64,000 nucleotides of DNA from Acaudatibacter sp963835495. Its GTDB lineage: Bacteria > Pseudomonadota > Alphaproteobacteria > Caulobacterales > Caulobacteraceae. Numbering within the stretch: the first letter of the stretch is position 1; each line of letters starts with the position of its first letter. The stretch lies in NCBI GenBank assembly GCA_963835495.1, contig CAWIFQ010000003.1, positions 868,001 through 932,000 of the forward strand, read 5' to 3'. Below the pieces are notes generated by a model, which was not told the origin of the DNA, ran no database searches, and saw only the letters and a program-made list of their open reading frames with translations. The position numbers were made by a program, and so were the translations under genes. This document shows, one piece after another, positions 56,834 to 64,000 of the stretch.

Positions 56834-58543
56834 TCCCCCGAACGCTCCGCGCCGATCGATCTCGCGCGGGAAGCAGACCTAACCTTAGGACCGGCGCTGG
56901 TGCGTCCGTCGTTGAGTGAAGTCGTCGTGGCCAGCCAGACTATCCGCCTGCAGCCTCGGGTGATGCAGGTGCTGGTGGCCCTGGCGCGTGCCGACGGCGA
57001 GGTCGTGTCGCGCGACGAACTGCTCGCGAGCTGCTGGGGCGGGCTTGCCATCGGCGATGACGCCATCAACCGCTGCATAGGGCGTCTGCGGCGGCTGTCG
57101 GAGGAGGAAGCGCCTGGCGCCTTCACCATCGGCACCCTGCCGCGGATCGGCTACCGTCTTTCGCCAGCGATCGATCACGCTCCACCGCCGCCGGCGCAAG
57201 CAGCGGTTCGCAGGCTTTCCATCTGTGTCCTGCCCTTCGCCAACGTGAGCGATGACCCGCAGCAGGAGTATTTCTCCGACGGGATCAGCGAGGACATCAT
57301 CACCGACCTCTCCATGGTCTCGGCGCTGTCGGTCGTGGCGCGCAACACCGCCTTCACCTTCAAGGGCAAGAGCGTGAAAGTCCCCGACGTGGCGCGGGAG
57401 CTGGGCGTCAGCCATGTGCTCGAAGGCAGCGTCCGCAAGGCGGGCAATCGGGTGCGGATCACCGCCCAGCTCATCGACGGCGCAGCCGGCGACCAAATCT
57501 GGGCCGAACGCTACGACCGCGACCTTACCGACATCTTCGCCCTGCAGGACGAGATCAGCATGGCGATCGTGACGGCGCTGAAGCTGAAACTGCTGCCGCA
57601 GGAGATGCGGGCGATCGCGCATCATGGGACGGACAGCGTCGAGGTCTACGACCTCTATCTGTTGGCCCGCTCATACTATCTGACTGGCAACTACGGTGAT
57701 CCGCGGCGGGACGAGGCGATCGAGCGTCTGACCCGCCGGGCCGTGGAGATCGATCCCGGATTCGCCCAGGCCTGGGCTCTGCTGGCAAGCGGGCAATACT
57801 CCCTTCACACCAACCATGGGCGGGCCGGCGACGGCGGCCAGGCCGCCCTGGACCGAGCCCTGGCCCTCAACCCCGATCTGGCCCAGGCCCGCGCGCTGAA
57901 GGCGCTGATGCTGTCCAAGGCGCGCCGGCACGATGAGTTGGCGGCCGAGATCGCCGTCGCCTTGCGCCTCGATCCGGAGTCCTACGAGGTGAACTGGCTC
58001 GCCGGTTCCCTCAGCTACAACCAGGGTCGGTTGGCGGAAGCGGTCCCCTACTATGAGAAGGCCACCGCGCTCATCGAGACGGACACCGGCGCGCCCAAGA
58101 TGCTGATCAGCTGCTACACCGCCCTCGGCGATGGGGAGAACACACGGCGGGTCGCCAGGATCGCCCTGGAGAGGGCCCAGAGAACCGTCGCCCAGGACCG
58201 CAGCAACGGCAAGGTCATGGGTGTTGGCGTCACGGCCCTGGCGGCGATGGGCGAGACCGACCGGGCCATGGACTGGATGCGCCGCGCCCTGCTGATCGAC
58301 CCCGACAACTGGCTGATGCGCTACAACTTCGGCTGCACGCTCGCGAGCTTGCTTGGCGACCCGGAGGCGGCGCTGGGCATGCTGGGGCCGGTCCTGGAGC
58401 GGGACACCGGCAGGCTGGTGACGGTCGCCCCCGCCGACCCCGACCTCGCCACGCTGCGCGGGGATCTCCGCTTCCAGGCCATGCTCGCCGCCGCCGAAGC
58501 GCGGCTGGCGGCGGCCAGACCGGCGGATGGGGCGGGGGTCTAG
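56744..58543 (+). CDS. Winged-helix - TolB-like domain - TPR protein
   Basis: 599 residues from ATG 56744, or about 570 from TTG 56831. Residues 50-138: OmpR/PhoB-type winged helix (RLQPRVMQVLVALARADGEVVSRDELLASCWGG, INRCIGRLRRL, TLPRIGYRL). Residues about 158-285: TolB N-terminal/FlgO-like domain (ICVLPFANVSDDPQQEYFSDGISEDI). Residues 290-590: TPRs. There is no membrane helix, unlike CadC. It shares its last two domains with the TIR protein at 5900-7639. Probable transcription regulator; target unknown. Confidence 0.87.
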   Translation: MADPAPGAACGEVIERPRSAGPTAPGADLLSPERSAPIDLAREADLTLGPALVRPSLSEVVVASQTIRLQPRVMQVLVALARADGEVVSRDELLASCWGGLAIGDDAINRCIGRLRRLSEEEAPGAFTIGTLPRIGYRLSPAIDHAPPPPAQAAVRRLSICVLPFANVSDDPQQEYFSDGISEDIITDLSMVSALSVVARNTAFTFKGKSVKVPDVARELGVSHVLEGSVRKAGNRVRITAQLIDGAAGDQIWAERYDRDLTDIFALQDEISMAIVTALKLKLLPQEMRAIAHHGTDSVEVYDLYLLARSYYLTGNYGDPRRDEAIERLTRRAVEIDPGFAQAWALLASGQYSLHTNHGRAGDGGQAALDRALALNPDLAQARALKALMLSKARRHDELAAEIAVALRLDPESYEVNWLAGSLSYNQGRLAEAVPYYEKATALIETDTGAPKMLISCYTALGDGENTRRVARIALERAQRTVAQDRSNGKVMGVGVTALAAMGETDRAMDWMRRALLIDPDNWLMRYNFGCTLASLLGDPEAALGMLGPVLERDTGRLVTVAPADPDLATLRGDLRFQAMLAAAEARLAAARPADGAGV

Positions 58544-59556
58544 GCCCCCAGCAGCCGCGCCGCGACCGGGGCGAAGTAGGTGATCACGCCCGCGCAGCCG
58601 GCGCGCTTGAACGCGCTCAGCGCCTCCAGGATCGCGCGGTCCTGTTCCAGCCAGCCGTTCTGGGCCGCGGCCATGATCATCGCGTACTCGCCGGAGACCT
58701 GGAACGCGAAGGTGGGCATGGCGAACGCCTCGACCACGCGGCGGACGATGTCGAGGTAGGGCATGCCCGGCTTGACCATCACCATGTCGGCGCCCTCGGC
58801 GATGTCGAGCGCCACCTCGCGCAGCGCCTCGTCGGAATTGCCGAGGTCCATCTGGTAGGTCTTCTTGTCGGCCGGATTGTCGGTGGTCCCTGACCCCAGC
58901 TTCCCCGAGCCGATCGCCTCGCGGTAGGGGCCGTAGAAGGCCGAAGCGTACTTGGCGGCGTAGGACATGATCAGCGTGTCCTGGAAGCCGGCGGCCTCCA
59001 GCGCGGCCCTGAGCGCGCCGACACGGCCGTCCATCATGTCGGACGGGGCGAGGATGTCGCAGCCGGCCGCCGCCTGGGCCAGGCCCTGCTCGACCAGCCG
59101 CTCGATGGTGGCGTCGTTGAGGATGCGCCCGCCCTCGATCACGCCGTCGTGGCCGTGCTCTGTGAACGGATCAAGCGCGACGTCGCACATCACGCCCACC
59201 TCGGGCGCGGCGTCCTTCATCGCCTTCACCGCCCGGCAGACGAGGCCGTCGGGATCGACCGCGGCCGAGCCCTCGGGGTCCTTCTTCTCGGCGTCGATGT
59301 AGGGAAAGATGGCGATGGCCGGGATGCCGAGCGCCCTGGCTTCCTTCGCCGCCTTGGCCGCCTCGGCCACCGACCAGCGCTCCACGCCGGGCATCGACGG
59401 CACGGGGACGCGGCCCTCGCCGTCGTGCACCACCGCCGACCATATCAGGTCGTTCGGCGTCAGCGTGGTCTCGCGCACCAGCCGGCGCACCCAGTCGGCC
59501 TGGCGCAGGCGGCGAAGGCGCAGGGCGGGGTAGGGGGCGAGCGGCGGCGTGGTCAT
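58540..59556 (-). CDS. hemB: Porphobilinogen synthase (delta-aminolevulinate dehydratase)
   Basis: 338 residues. Condenses two 5-aminolevulinate into porphobilinogen in haem biosynthesis. Motifs: MCDVALDPFTEHGHDG (Asp-rich, Mg-type, lacking the Zn Cys triad), LAPSDMMDGRVGALR, the active-site Lys in MSYAAKYASAFYGPYREA, and Schiff-base Lys in MVMVKPGMPYLDIV. Its stop shares the CTAG 58540-58543 with the convergent gene's stop. Confidence 0.97.
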   Translation of the reverse strand: MTTPPLAPYPALRLRRLRQADWVRRLVRETTLTPNDLIWSAVVHDGEGRVPVPSMPGVERWSVAEAAKAAKEARALGIPAIAIFPYIDAEKKDPEGSAAVDPDGLVCRAVKAMKDAAPEVGVMCDVALDPFTEHGHDGVIEGGRILNDATIERLVEQGLAQAAAGCDILAPSDMMDGRVGALRAALEAAGFQDTLIMSYAAKYASAFYGPYREAIGSGKLGSGTTDNPADKKTYQMDLGNSDEALREVALDIAEGADMVMVKPGMPYLDIVRRVVEAFAMPTFAFQVSGEYAMIMAAAQNGWLEQDRAILEALSAFKRAGCAGVITYFAPVAARLLGA

Positions 59557-59665
59557 GGCCGGGTCCTATAAGCCAAGCCGCGGTTCCAGGCGAAGAGCAA
59601 TGGCAAGGCCGCGTCGGCCGGGCTAGAAGCGGCGCTCAAGAACACCGATTGGGGAGAGCTGAAAC

Positions 59666-60436
59666 ATGAGAGCCAGCCATTTCGCGGCCGCCGCGGCGAT
59701 CGCTCTGCTGGGCGCGGGCTTCGCCGTGCACGCCGCTGTGCCGGCCGCCGAGGAGACGCCGTCCAGCGTCGCGATCGCCGTGCACAATCCGAACCGGCCG
59801 ACGAAGGACACCGATCGCGACGCCGCGCGCAAACCGGTCGAGGTGCTCAATTTCGCCGGCGTGAAACCCGGCATGCAGGTGCTGGAGTTGATCCCCGGCG
59901 GCGGCTATTTCACCCGCCTGCTCAGCGGCTCGGTCGGGCCCTCCGGTCACGTCACCGAGGCCGTGCCGCTGGTCGGCGGCGCGGACATGTCGAAGGCGTC
60001 GAACGGCGTCGCGGCCGATCCGAACTTCGCCAATGTTTCCGAGATACCGATGTCGGCGGAGTCGCTCGCTAAGACGCCCGGCCAGTACGACCTGGTCTGG
60101 ACTTCGCAGAACTACCACGACCTGCACCTCAGCCAGCTGAAGCTGGATGTCGTGGGGCTGGACAAGCTGATCTACGCCTCGCTGAAGCCCGGCGGCGAAT
60201 TCTTCATCGAAGACCATGCGGCCAAGTCCGGCGCCGACGTCGCGGCCACCGCGGATGCGCTGCATCGGATCGACGAGGACGCGGTGAAGAAGGAAGTGGA
60301 GAGTGTCGGCTTCGTGTTCGCCGGCGAGAGCGACGTGCTGCGCAATCCGGCCGACGATCGCACCCTGAAGGTGTTCGATCCGGCGATCCGGGGCCACACC
60401 GACCAATTCCTGCTGGTGTTCAAGAAGCCACAGTAA
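59666..60436 (+). CDS. Exported class I SAM methyltransferase-like protein
   Basis: 256 residues with a signal peptide (HFAAAAAIALLGAGFAVHAAV), then a methyltransferase fold: PGMQVLELIPGGGYFTRLLSG, YDLVWTSQNYHDL and LKPGGEFFIEDHAA. Such periplasm-targeted methyltransferase-like proteins are common in Caulobacterales and sphingomonads. How they would obtain SAM outside the cytoplasm is unclear. mmsB follows four bases later. Confidence 0.82.
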   Translation: MRASHFAAAAAIALLGAGFAVHAAVPAAEETPSSVAIAVHNPNRPTKDTDRDAARKPVEVLNFAGVKPGMQVLELIPGGGYFTRLLSGSVGPSGHVTEAVPLVGGADMSKASNGVAADPNFANVSEIPMSAESLAKTPGQYDLVWTSQNYHDLHLSQLKLDVVGLDKLIYASLKPGGEFFIEDHAAKSGADVAATADALHRIDEDAVKKEVESVGFVFAGESDVLRNPADDRTLKVFDPAIRGHTDQFLLVFKKPQ

Positions 60437-60440
60437 GCCA

Positions 60441-61346
60441 ATGACTCATATCGCTTTTCTTGGCGTAGGCGCGATGGGGCTCGGCATGGCCGCGCGCCTC
60501 GCCGGATCGGGCCAGAAGGTCGTCGCCTACGACGTCAGCGCCGAGGCGCTGGCGCGGGCGACGGCGGCCGGTTGCGAGGGCGCCGGATCGGCGGCCGAGG
60601 CGGTCAAAGGCGCGTCCATCGTCGTCACCATGCTGGCGACCGGGGCGCAGGTCGCGGCCGCCTACGCCGATGTCATCGTCCCGAACGCCGACAAGGGCGC
60701 GCTGGTGGTCGACTGCTCGACCATCGATGTCGACACCGCGCGGGCGGTCGCGGCCCAGGCGACCGCCGCCGGGCTGCGGCCCGCCGACGCACCGGTCTCC
60801 GGCGGCACCATGGCGGCGGAAGCCGGGACCTTGGCCTTCATGGTCGGCTGCGACGAGGCGCTGTTCGAGGTGGTGCGCCAGGCCCTTTCGCCGATGGCGC
60901 GGGTGACGATCTACGCCGGCGGCGCGGGGGCGGGGCAGGCGGCCAAGATCTGCAACAACATGGTGCTCGGCGTCTCCATGCTGGGCGTCTGCGAAGCCTT
61001 CGCCCTGGCGGAAAAGCTCGGTCTGGCGCCGGAGCGGTTCTTCGAGATCGCCTCGCAGTCGTCGGGCCAGTGCTGGTCGCTGACCAGCTACTGCCCCTGG
61101 CCGGGCCCGGTGCCGGCCGCGCCGTCGAACCGCGGCTACGAAGGCGGCTTCCTTACCGCGCTGATGCTGAAGGACCTGAAGCTGGCGCAGGAGGCGGCGG
61201 CCAAGTCAGGCGCGACCACCCCGCTCGGGGCGCAGGCAGAGGCGATGTATGCGCTGTTCGACCGCCTGGGTTATGGCCGCAAGGACTTCTCCGCCGTGCT
61301 GCAGCTGCTGCGCGGCAAGCTGGATGAACTCAGAAGTGATCGCTAG
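60441..61346 (+). CDS. mmsB: 3-hydroxyisobutyrate dehydrogenase
   Basis: 301 residues. Valine catabolism: oxidises 3-hydroxyisobutyrate to methylmalonate semialdehyde with NAD. FLGVGAMGLGMAARLAGSG, ADAPVSGGTMAAEAGTL, catalytic Lys in GAGQAAKICNNM and the specific CPWPGPVPAAPSNRGYEGGF loop seen in MmsB. A second family member is at 53027-53884. Confidence 0.9.
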   Translation: MTHIAFLGVGAMGLGMAARLAGSGQKVVAYDVSAEALARATAAGCEGAGSAAEAVKGASIVVTMLATGAQVAAAYADVIVPNADKGALVVDCSTIDVDTARAVAAQATAAGLRPADAPVSGGTMAAEAGTLAFMVGCDEALFEVVRQALSPMARVTIYAGGAGAGQAAKICNNMVLGVSMLGVCEAFALAEKLGLAPERFFEIASQSSGQCWSLTSYCPWPGPVPAAPSNRGYEGGFLTALMLKDLKLAQEAAAKSGATTPLGAQAEAMYALFDRLGYGRKDFSAVLQLLRGKLDELRSDR

Positions 61347-61383
61347 CGTCGTGACGCCCGGATAGGTCCGAAGTCGCCCCTGC

Positions 61384-61557
61384 TCAGGAGAGCGAAGAGG
61401 CTCCGGCGCCGCCGTCCGCGCCGACCCCGATGTTCAGTTCAGTCTGGTCGATCAGAGAATCCACGACGCGGGGCGCGATCCAGGGCGACCGCGAAGGGGG
61501 CGCCGATTCGGCGTCCACGGATTGCGGCAGGTAATCGGGTTGCTTCAGGTCGGCCAT
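61384..61557 (-). CDS. Small peptide, candidate RiPP (lasso-type) precursor
   Basis: 57 residues: MADLKQPDYLPQSVDAESAP, PSRSPWIAPRVVDSLIDQTE, LNIGVGADGGAGASSLS. GGAG lies seven bases before the ATG at 61557. The segment W-x2-P-x-V...T resembles the leader motif Y-x2-P-x-L...T bound by lasso recognition elements. After the Thr the sequence turns Gly/Ala/Ser-rich with a single Asp at position 8 of a possible core, ending in Ser. It is divergent from a cyclase-like asparagine synthase homologue. No B1, B2 or transporter gene lies nearby, so the call is tentative. Confidence 0.55.
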   Translation of the reverse strand: MADLKQPDYLPQSVDAESAPPSRSPWIAPRVVDSLIDQTELNIGVGADGGAGASSLS

Positions 61558-61750
61558 GAATTCACTCCGATGACCCGGTCCGGGCCCATTAACTTCATAC
61601 ACCGGGCGATTGCGTGCCACAATATCACACGTGGAGCCTTGCGGACGTCCACGACCCGACGAATCCGCAGCGCTCACACCCGGCCGGCAAGGGCGAAATG
61701 ACAACTCGGTTTCGCATTCCTGGTAGCGCCGCGGATGGGCGGGTGTTGCG

Positions 61751-63677
61751 ATGACGGCCATCGCGGGTGTGTGGCGGCTCGATGGTCGGCCGGATGCGGC
61801 CGAGAAATGCGCCCGGATGCTCGCCGCGCTGCGGATGTATGGCCGCGACGACGTGCTCGCCTGGGACGGCGGCGATGTCGCCCTCGGCCGCGCGCTGCAA
61901 CGGATCCTTCCCGAAGACGCTTTCGACCGCCAGCCAGCGCCGGGCCCTGCCGGCGTCGCGCTGGTGGCGGACGCCCGGATCGACAATCGGGACGAACTGG
62001 CGCGGGCGCTCGACATCCCAGAAGAGCGGCTGCGCCGTCTCAGCGATGCGGCCCTCGTTCAGTGCGCCTACGAGCGCTGGGACACCGACGCCTTCGATCG
62101 CCTCTACGGCGTTTACGCCTGCGCGCTGTGGGATGCCCGCCATCGTCGGCTGGTCCTGGCCAGGGATCCGATGTCGATGCGGCCGCTCTACTACCATCGG
62201 GGCGGCGATTTCTTCGCCTTCGCCACCATGCCCAAGGGCCTGCATGCCTTGCCAGAGGTGCCCTATGCCGCCGACGACGAGAAGGTCGCCGAGTTTCTGG
62301 CCCTGATCCCCGACTGGGGCGCGGGGACCTTCTTCAAGGGCGTCGAGAAGGTTGAGGCCGGGACGTTCGTCACCGTTGACGCCCAGGGCCTGCGCGTGAG
62401 CCGGCACTGGTCGCCGCCGCGGCGCACGATCGAGCTGGGTTCGCCGGACGCCTACGCCGAGGCTCTGCGCGAGCGGCTGGACGGCGCCGTCGCCGCCAGC
62501 CTGCGCGGCGTCACCGATGTCGCCAGCCAACTGAGCGGCGGCTACGACAGCGCCGCGGTCACCGCCACCGCCGCCCGCCTGCTGGCGCCCGCCGGAGGCC
62601 GTGTCCACGCCTTCACCGCGGCGCCACGCGAAGGCTATCCGAGCGATCCTGGAACAGATCGGATCAACGACGAGGGGCCCCTCGCGGCCGCGGTCGCTGC
62701 GCTCTACCCCAACATCGACCACGCCCTGATCCGCTCGGGGCGCCGCTCGCCGCTGGCGAACCTGGATCGCAATTTCCTGCTCTACGAGCGGCCGCTGCTC
62801 AATCTCTGCAACAGTGTCTGGGCGGACGCGATCAACGACGCGGCCCGCGCGCGGCGGCTCAGCGTGATGCTGGTCGGCGGCCTGGGAAACATGACGCTCA
62901 GCTACGCCGGCGCCGAGCTGCTGCCGGAGCTGCTGCGCGCCGGCCGGCTCGCGGCCTGGATCGGCGCGTCGCTGGCGATGCGCCGCCGAGGCGCGCGTTG
63001 GCGTGGCGTGGCGGCGAGCAGCTTCGGCCCCTGGGCGCCGCCGGCCCTCTGGCGGCTGGCGAACCGGCTGAACGGCTCTTCCGAGCGTCGCCTGGGAGAC
63101 TACAGCATGCTGAAGCCCGGCCCGATGGCAGGCCAGGCTGAGCGAACGGGCCCGCGAACGTGGCCTGGACCTCTCGTACCGCCCCTGGGCGGACGGCCGC
63201 GCCATGCGCCTGTGGGTCATGCGCCGCGGCGACCGGGGGGCGGGGCAGAAGGGCGTGCTCGCCGGCTGGGGCATAGACGTGCGCGATCCGACCGCCGACC
63301 GGCGGCTGGTGGAGTTCTGCCTCGCCGTGCCAACCGAGCAGTTCCTGCGCGACGGCCAGCCGCGCGCCCTGGCCCGGCGGGCGCTGGCCGACCGGCTGCC
63401 GGCCGCGGTGCTCGAGGCGTCGGGGAAGGGCTACCAGGCGGCCGACTGGCACGAGGGCCTGGGCGCGGACCGCGCGGGACTCGCCGAGGAGGTGGAGCGG
63501 CTGGAGGCCAGCGGGGTGTCGGGCCTGATCGCCACCGAGCGGATGCGCCGGCTGATGGAGGATTGGCCGCAATCCGGATGGGAGCGCCACTCGGTGGCGC
63601 AGTCCTACCGTCTGGCGATGCTGCGCGGGGTCTCGGCCGGACACTTCCTGCGCCGCGCCGCCGGCGCCAACACCTGA
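61751..63677 (+). CDS. Asparagine synthase-like (lasso-cyclase-like) protein, one frameshift
   Basis: About 640 residues. The N-terminal glutaminase-like domain starts MTAIAGVWRLDG, without the catalytic Cys2 of real AsnB, as in lasso macrolactam synthetases. The C-terminal domain has the ATP pyrophosphatase loop QLSGGYDSAAV. One extra base near 63130 (after PGPMA) shifts the frame; the rest (RLSERARERGLDLSYRP... to RRAAGANT) stops at 63677. Predicted to adenylate a carboxylate for amide formation. It is divergent from the 57-residue peptide gene. Confidence 0.82.
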
Positions 63678-63707
63678 GCGCGCGCGCTGGCGACTGGCCG
63701 AGCCGGG

Positions 63708-64000
63708 TTAGCTCATCAGCAGGTCGACGCCGCTGCGCGCCAGCGCTTCCAGCCCCGCGCGCGGCTCGCCGCCGCGGGCGCGGATCGATAGCGAATGCAG
63801 CACGGCCGTCGCCAGCCGCCCCCGTTGCGCCGGTTCGACGTCCCACCCGATTTCGCCGTCCGCTCTGGCCTTGGCGATCCTCGCGCCGAAGGCCGCGTCG
63901 AGGTCGTCGGTCACCTGGCCGAGCTCCCGGCGGACGTCGGCGTCGGTTTCCGCTTCGCTGGGCGCCGTGTTGAGGATGAAGCAGCCCTGGCCGTTCGGCA
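63708..64000 (-). CDS. TetR-family regulator C-terminus, start beyond the window
   Basis: The frame is open to the window edge. The visible part reads GQGCFILNTAPSEAETDADV, then AAFGARIAKARADGEIGWDVEPAQ and LHSLSIRARGGEPRAGLEAL, the usual ligand-binding domain of TetR regulators (GCF.LN...ARAGE...AR.G). The HTH is outside the window. Confidence 0.8.
   Translation of the reverse strand, partial: PNGQGCFILNTAPSEAETDADVRRELGQVTDDLDAAFGARIAKARADGEIGWDVEPAQRGRLATAVLHSLSIRARGGEPRAGLEALARSGVDLLMS

Overview
The window is high-GC DNA with strong third-position GC bias. Its core genes (trigger factor, ClpP, a CicA-like HAD phosphatase, ClpX, Lon, HU, an EcfG-type sigma factor, HemB, the Bpt aminoacyl-transferase, MotB) point to an alphaproteobacterium, most likely Caulobacteraceae (Caulobacter or Phenylobacterium type). 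This is inferred from gene content and protein similarity, not from a marker-gene search.

Layout. 1-4.7 kb: the end of an NAD(P)HX repair gene, a secreted His/Cys repeat protein, tRNA-Leu(UAG), tig and clpP. 4.7-25.9 kb: accessory DNA lying between clpP and the cicA/clpX pair. It holds a TIR-TolB-TPR protein, a low-GC patch with a broken HNH nuclease and a retropepsin-like protease, a thiolase/DUF35 pair, an amidohydrolase, an M20 peptidase, a TTC38-like protein, an SDR, an SCP2-type/hydrolase fusion and an enoyl-CoA hydratase (together suggesting acyl-CoA or sterol-type catabolism), a membrane protein/HNH nuclease pair, a cold shock protein, a GPH-type symporter, a SPOR protein and a kinase-like protein. 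25.6-32.6 kb: cicA-like gene, clpX, lon, hupB and tRNA-Val(UAC), the cytoplasmic proteolysis core. 32.6-36.9 kb: a secreted lipase-like hydrolase with a divergent AraC regulator, and a LemA/M48 pair. 36.9-45.5 kb: a secreted Cys protein, an OmpR-type two-component system and an RND-MFP-OMF efflux operon. Two near-identical 16-bp palindromes flank the two-component genes. 45.5-51 kb: DUF2147 and HTH genes, an EcfG-like sigma factor with a matching promoter before an RcnB-like gene, a small His/Cys secreted protein, and a divergent YeiH/LysR pair. 51-64 kb: bpt, motB, an oxidoreductase, an SH3 protein, an AAA ATPase, an S1-domain fusion, UrcA, a winged-helix-TolB-TPR paralogue of the TIR protein, hemB, a methyltransferase, mmsB, a 57-residue peptide gene divergent from a lasso-cyclase-like asparagine synthase homologue, and the end of a TetR gene.

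Reading frames are broken by single-base indels in nine genes (tig, amidohydrolase, M20, TTC38-like, histidine kinase, RND, MFP, OMF, asparagine-synthase-like), with about thirty in the RND gene alone. Almost all are one-base insertions, and the intervening codons remain sensible, so unpolished long-read consensus is the likeliest cause. Three copies of a roughly 100-bp palindromic intergenic repeat are present. The best candidate for an undescribed system is the orphan peptide/cyclase pair at 61.4-63.7 kb. The TIR/winged-helix TolB-TPR paralogues and the operator-linked efflux system come next.
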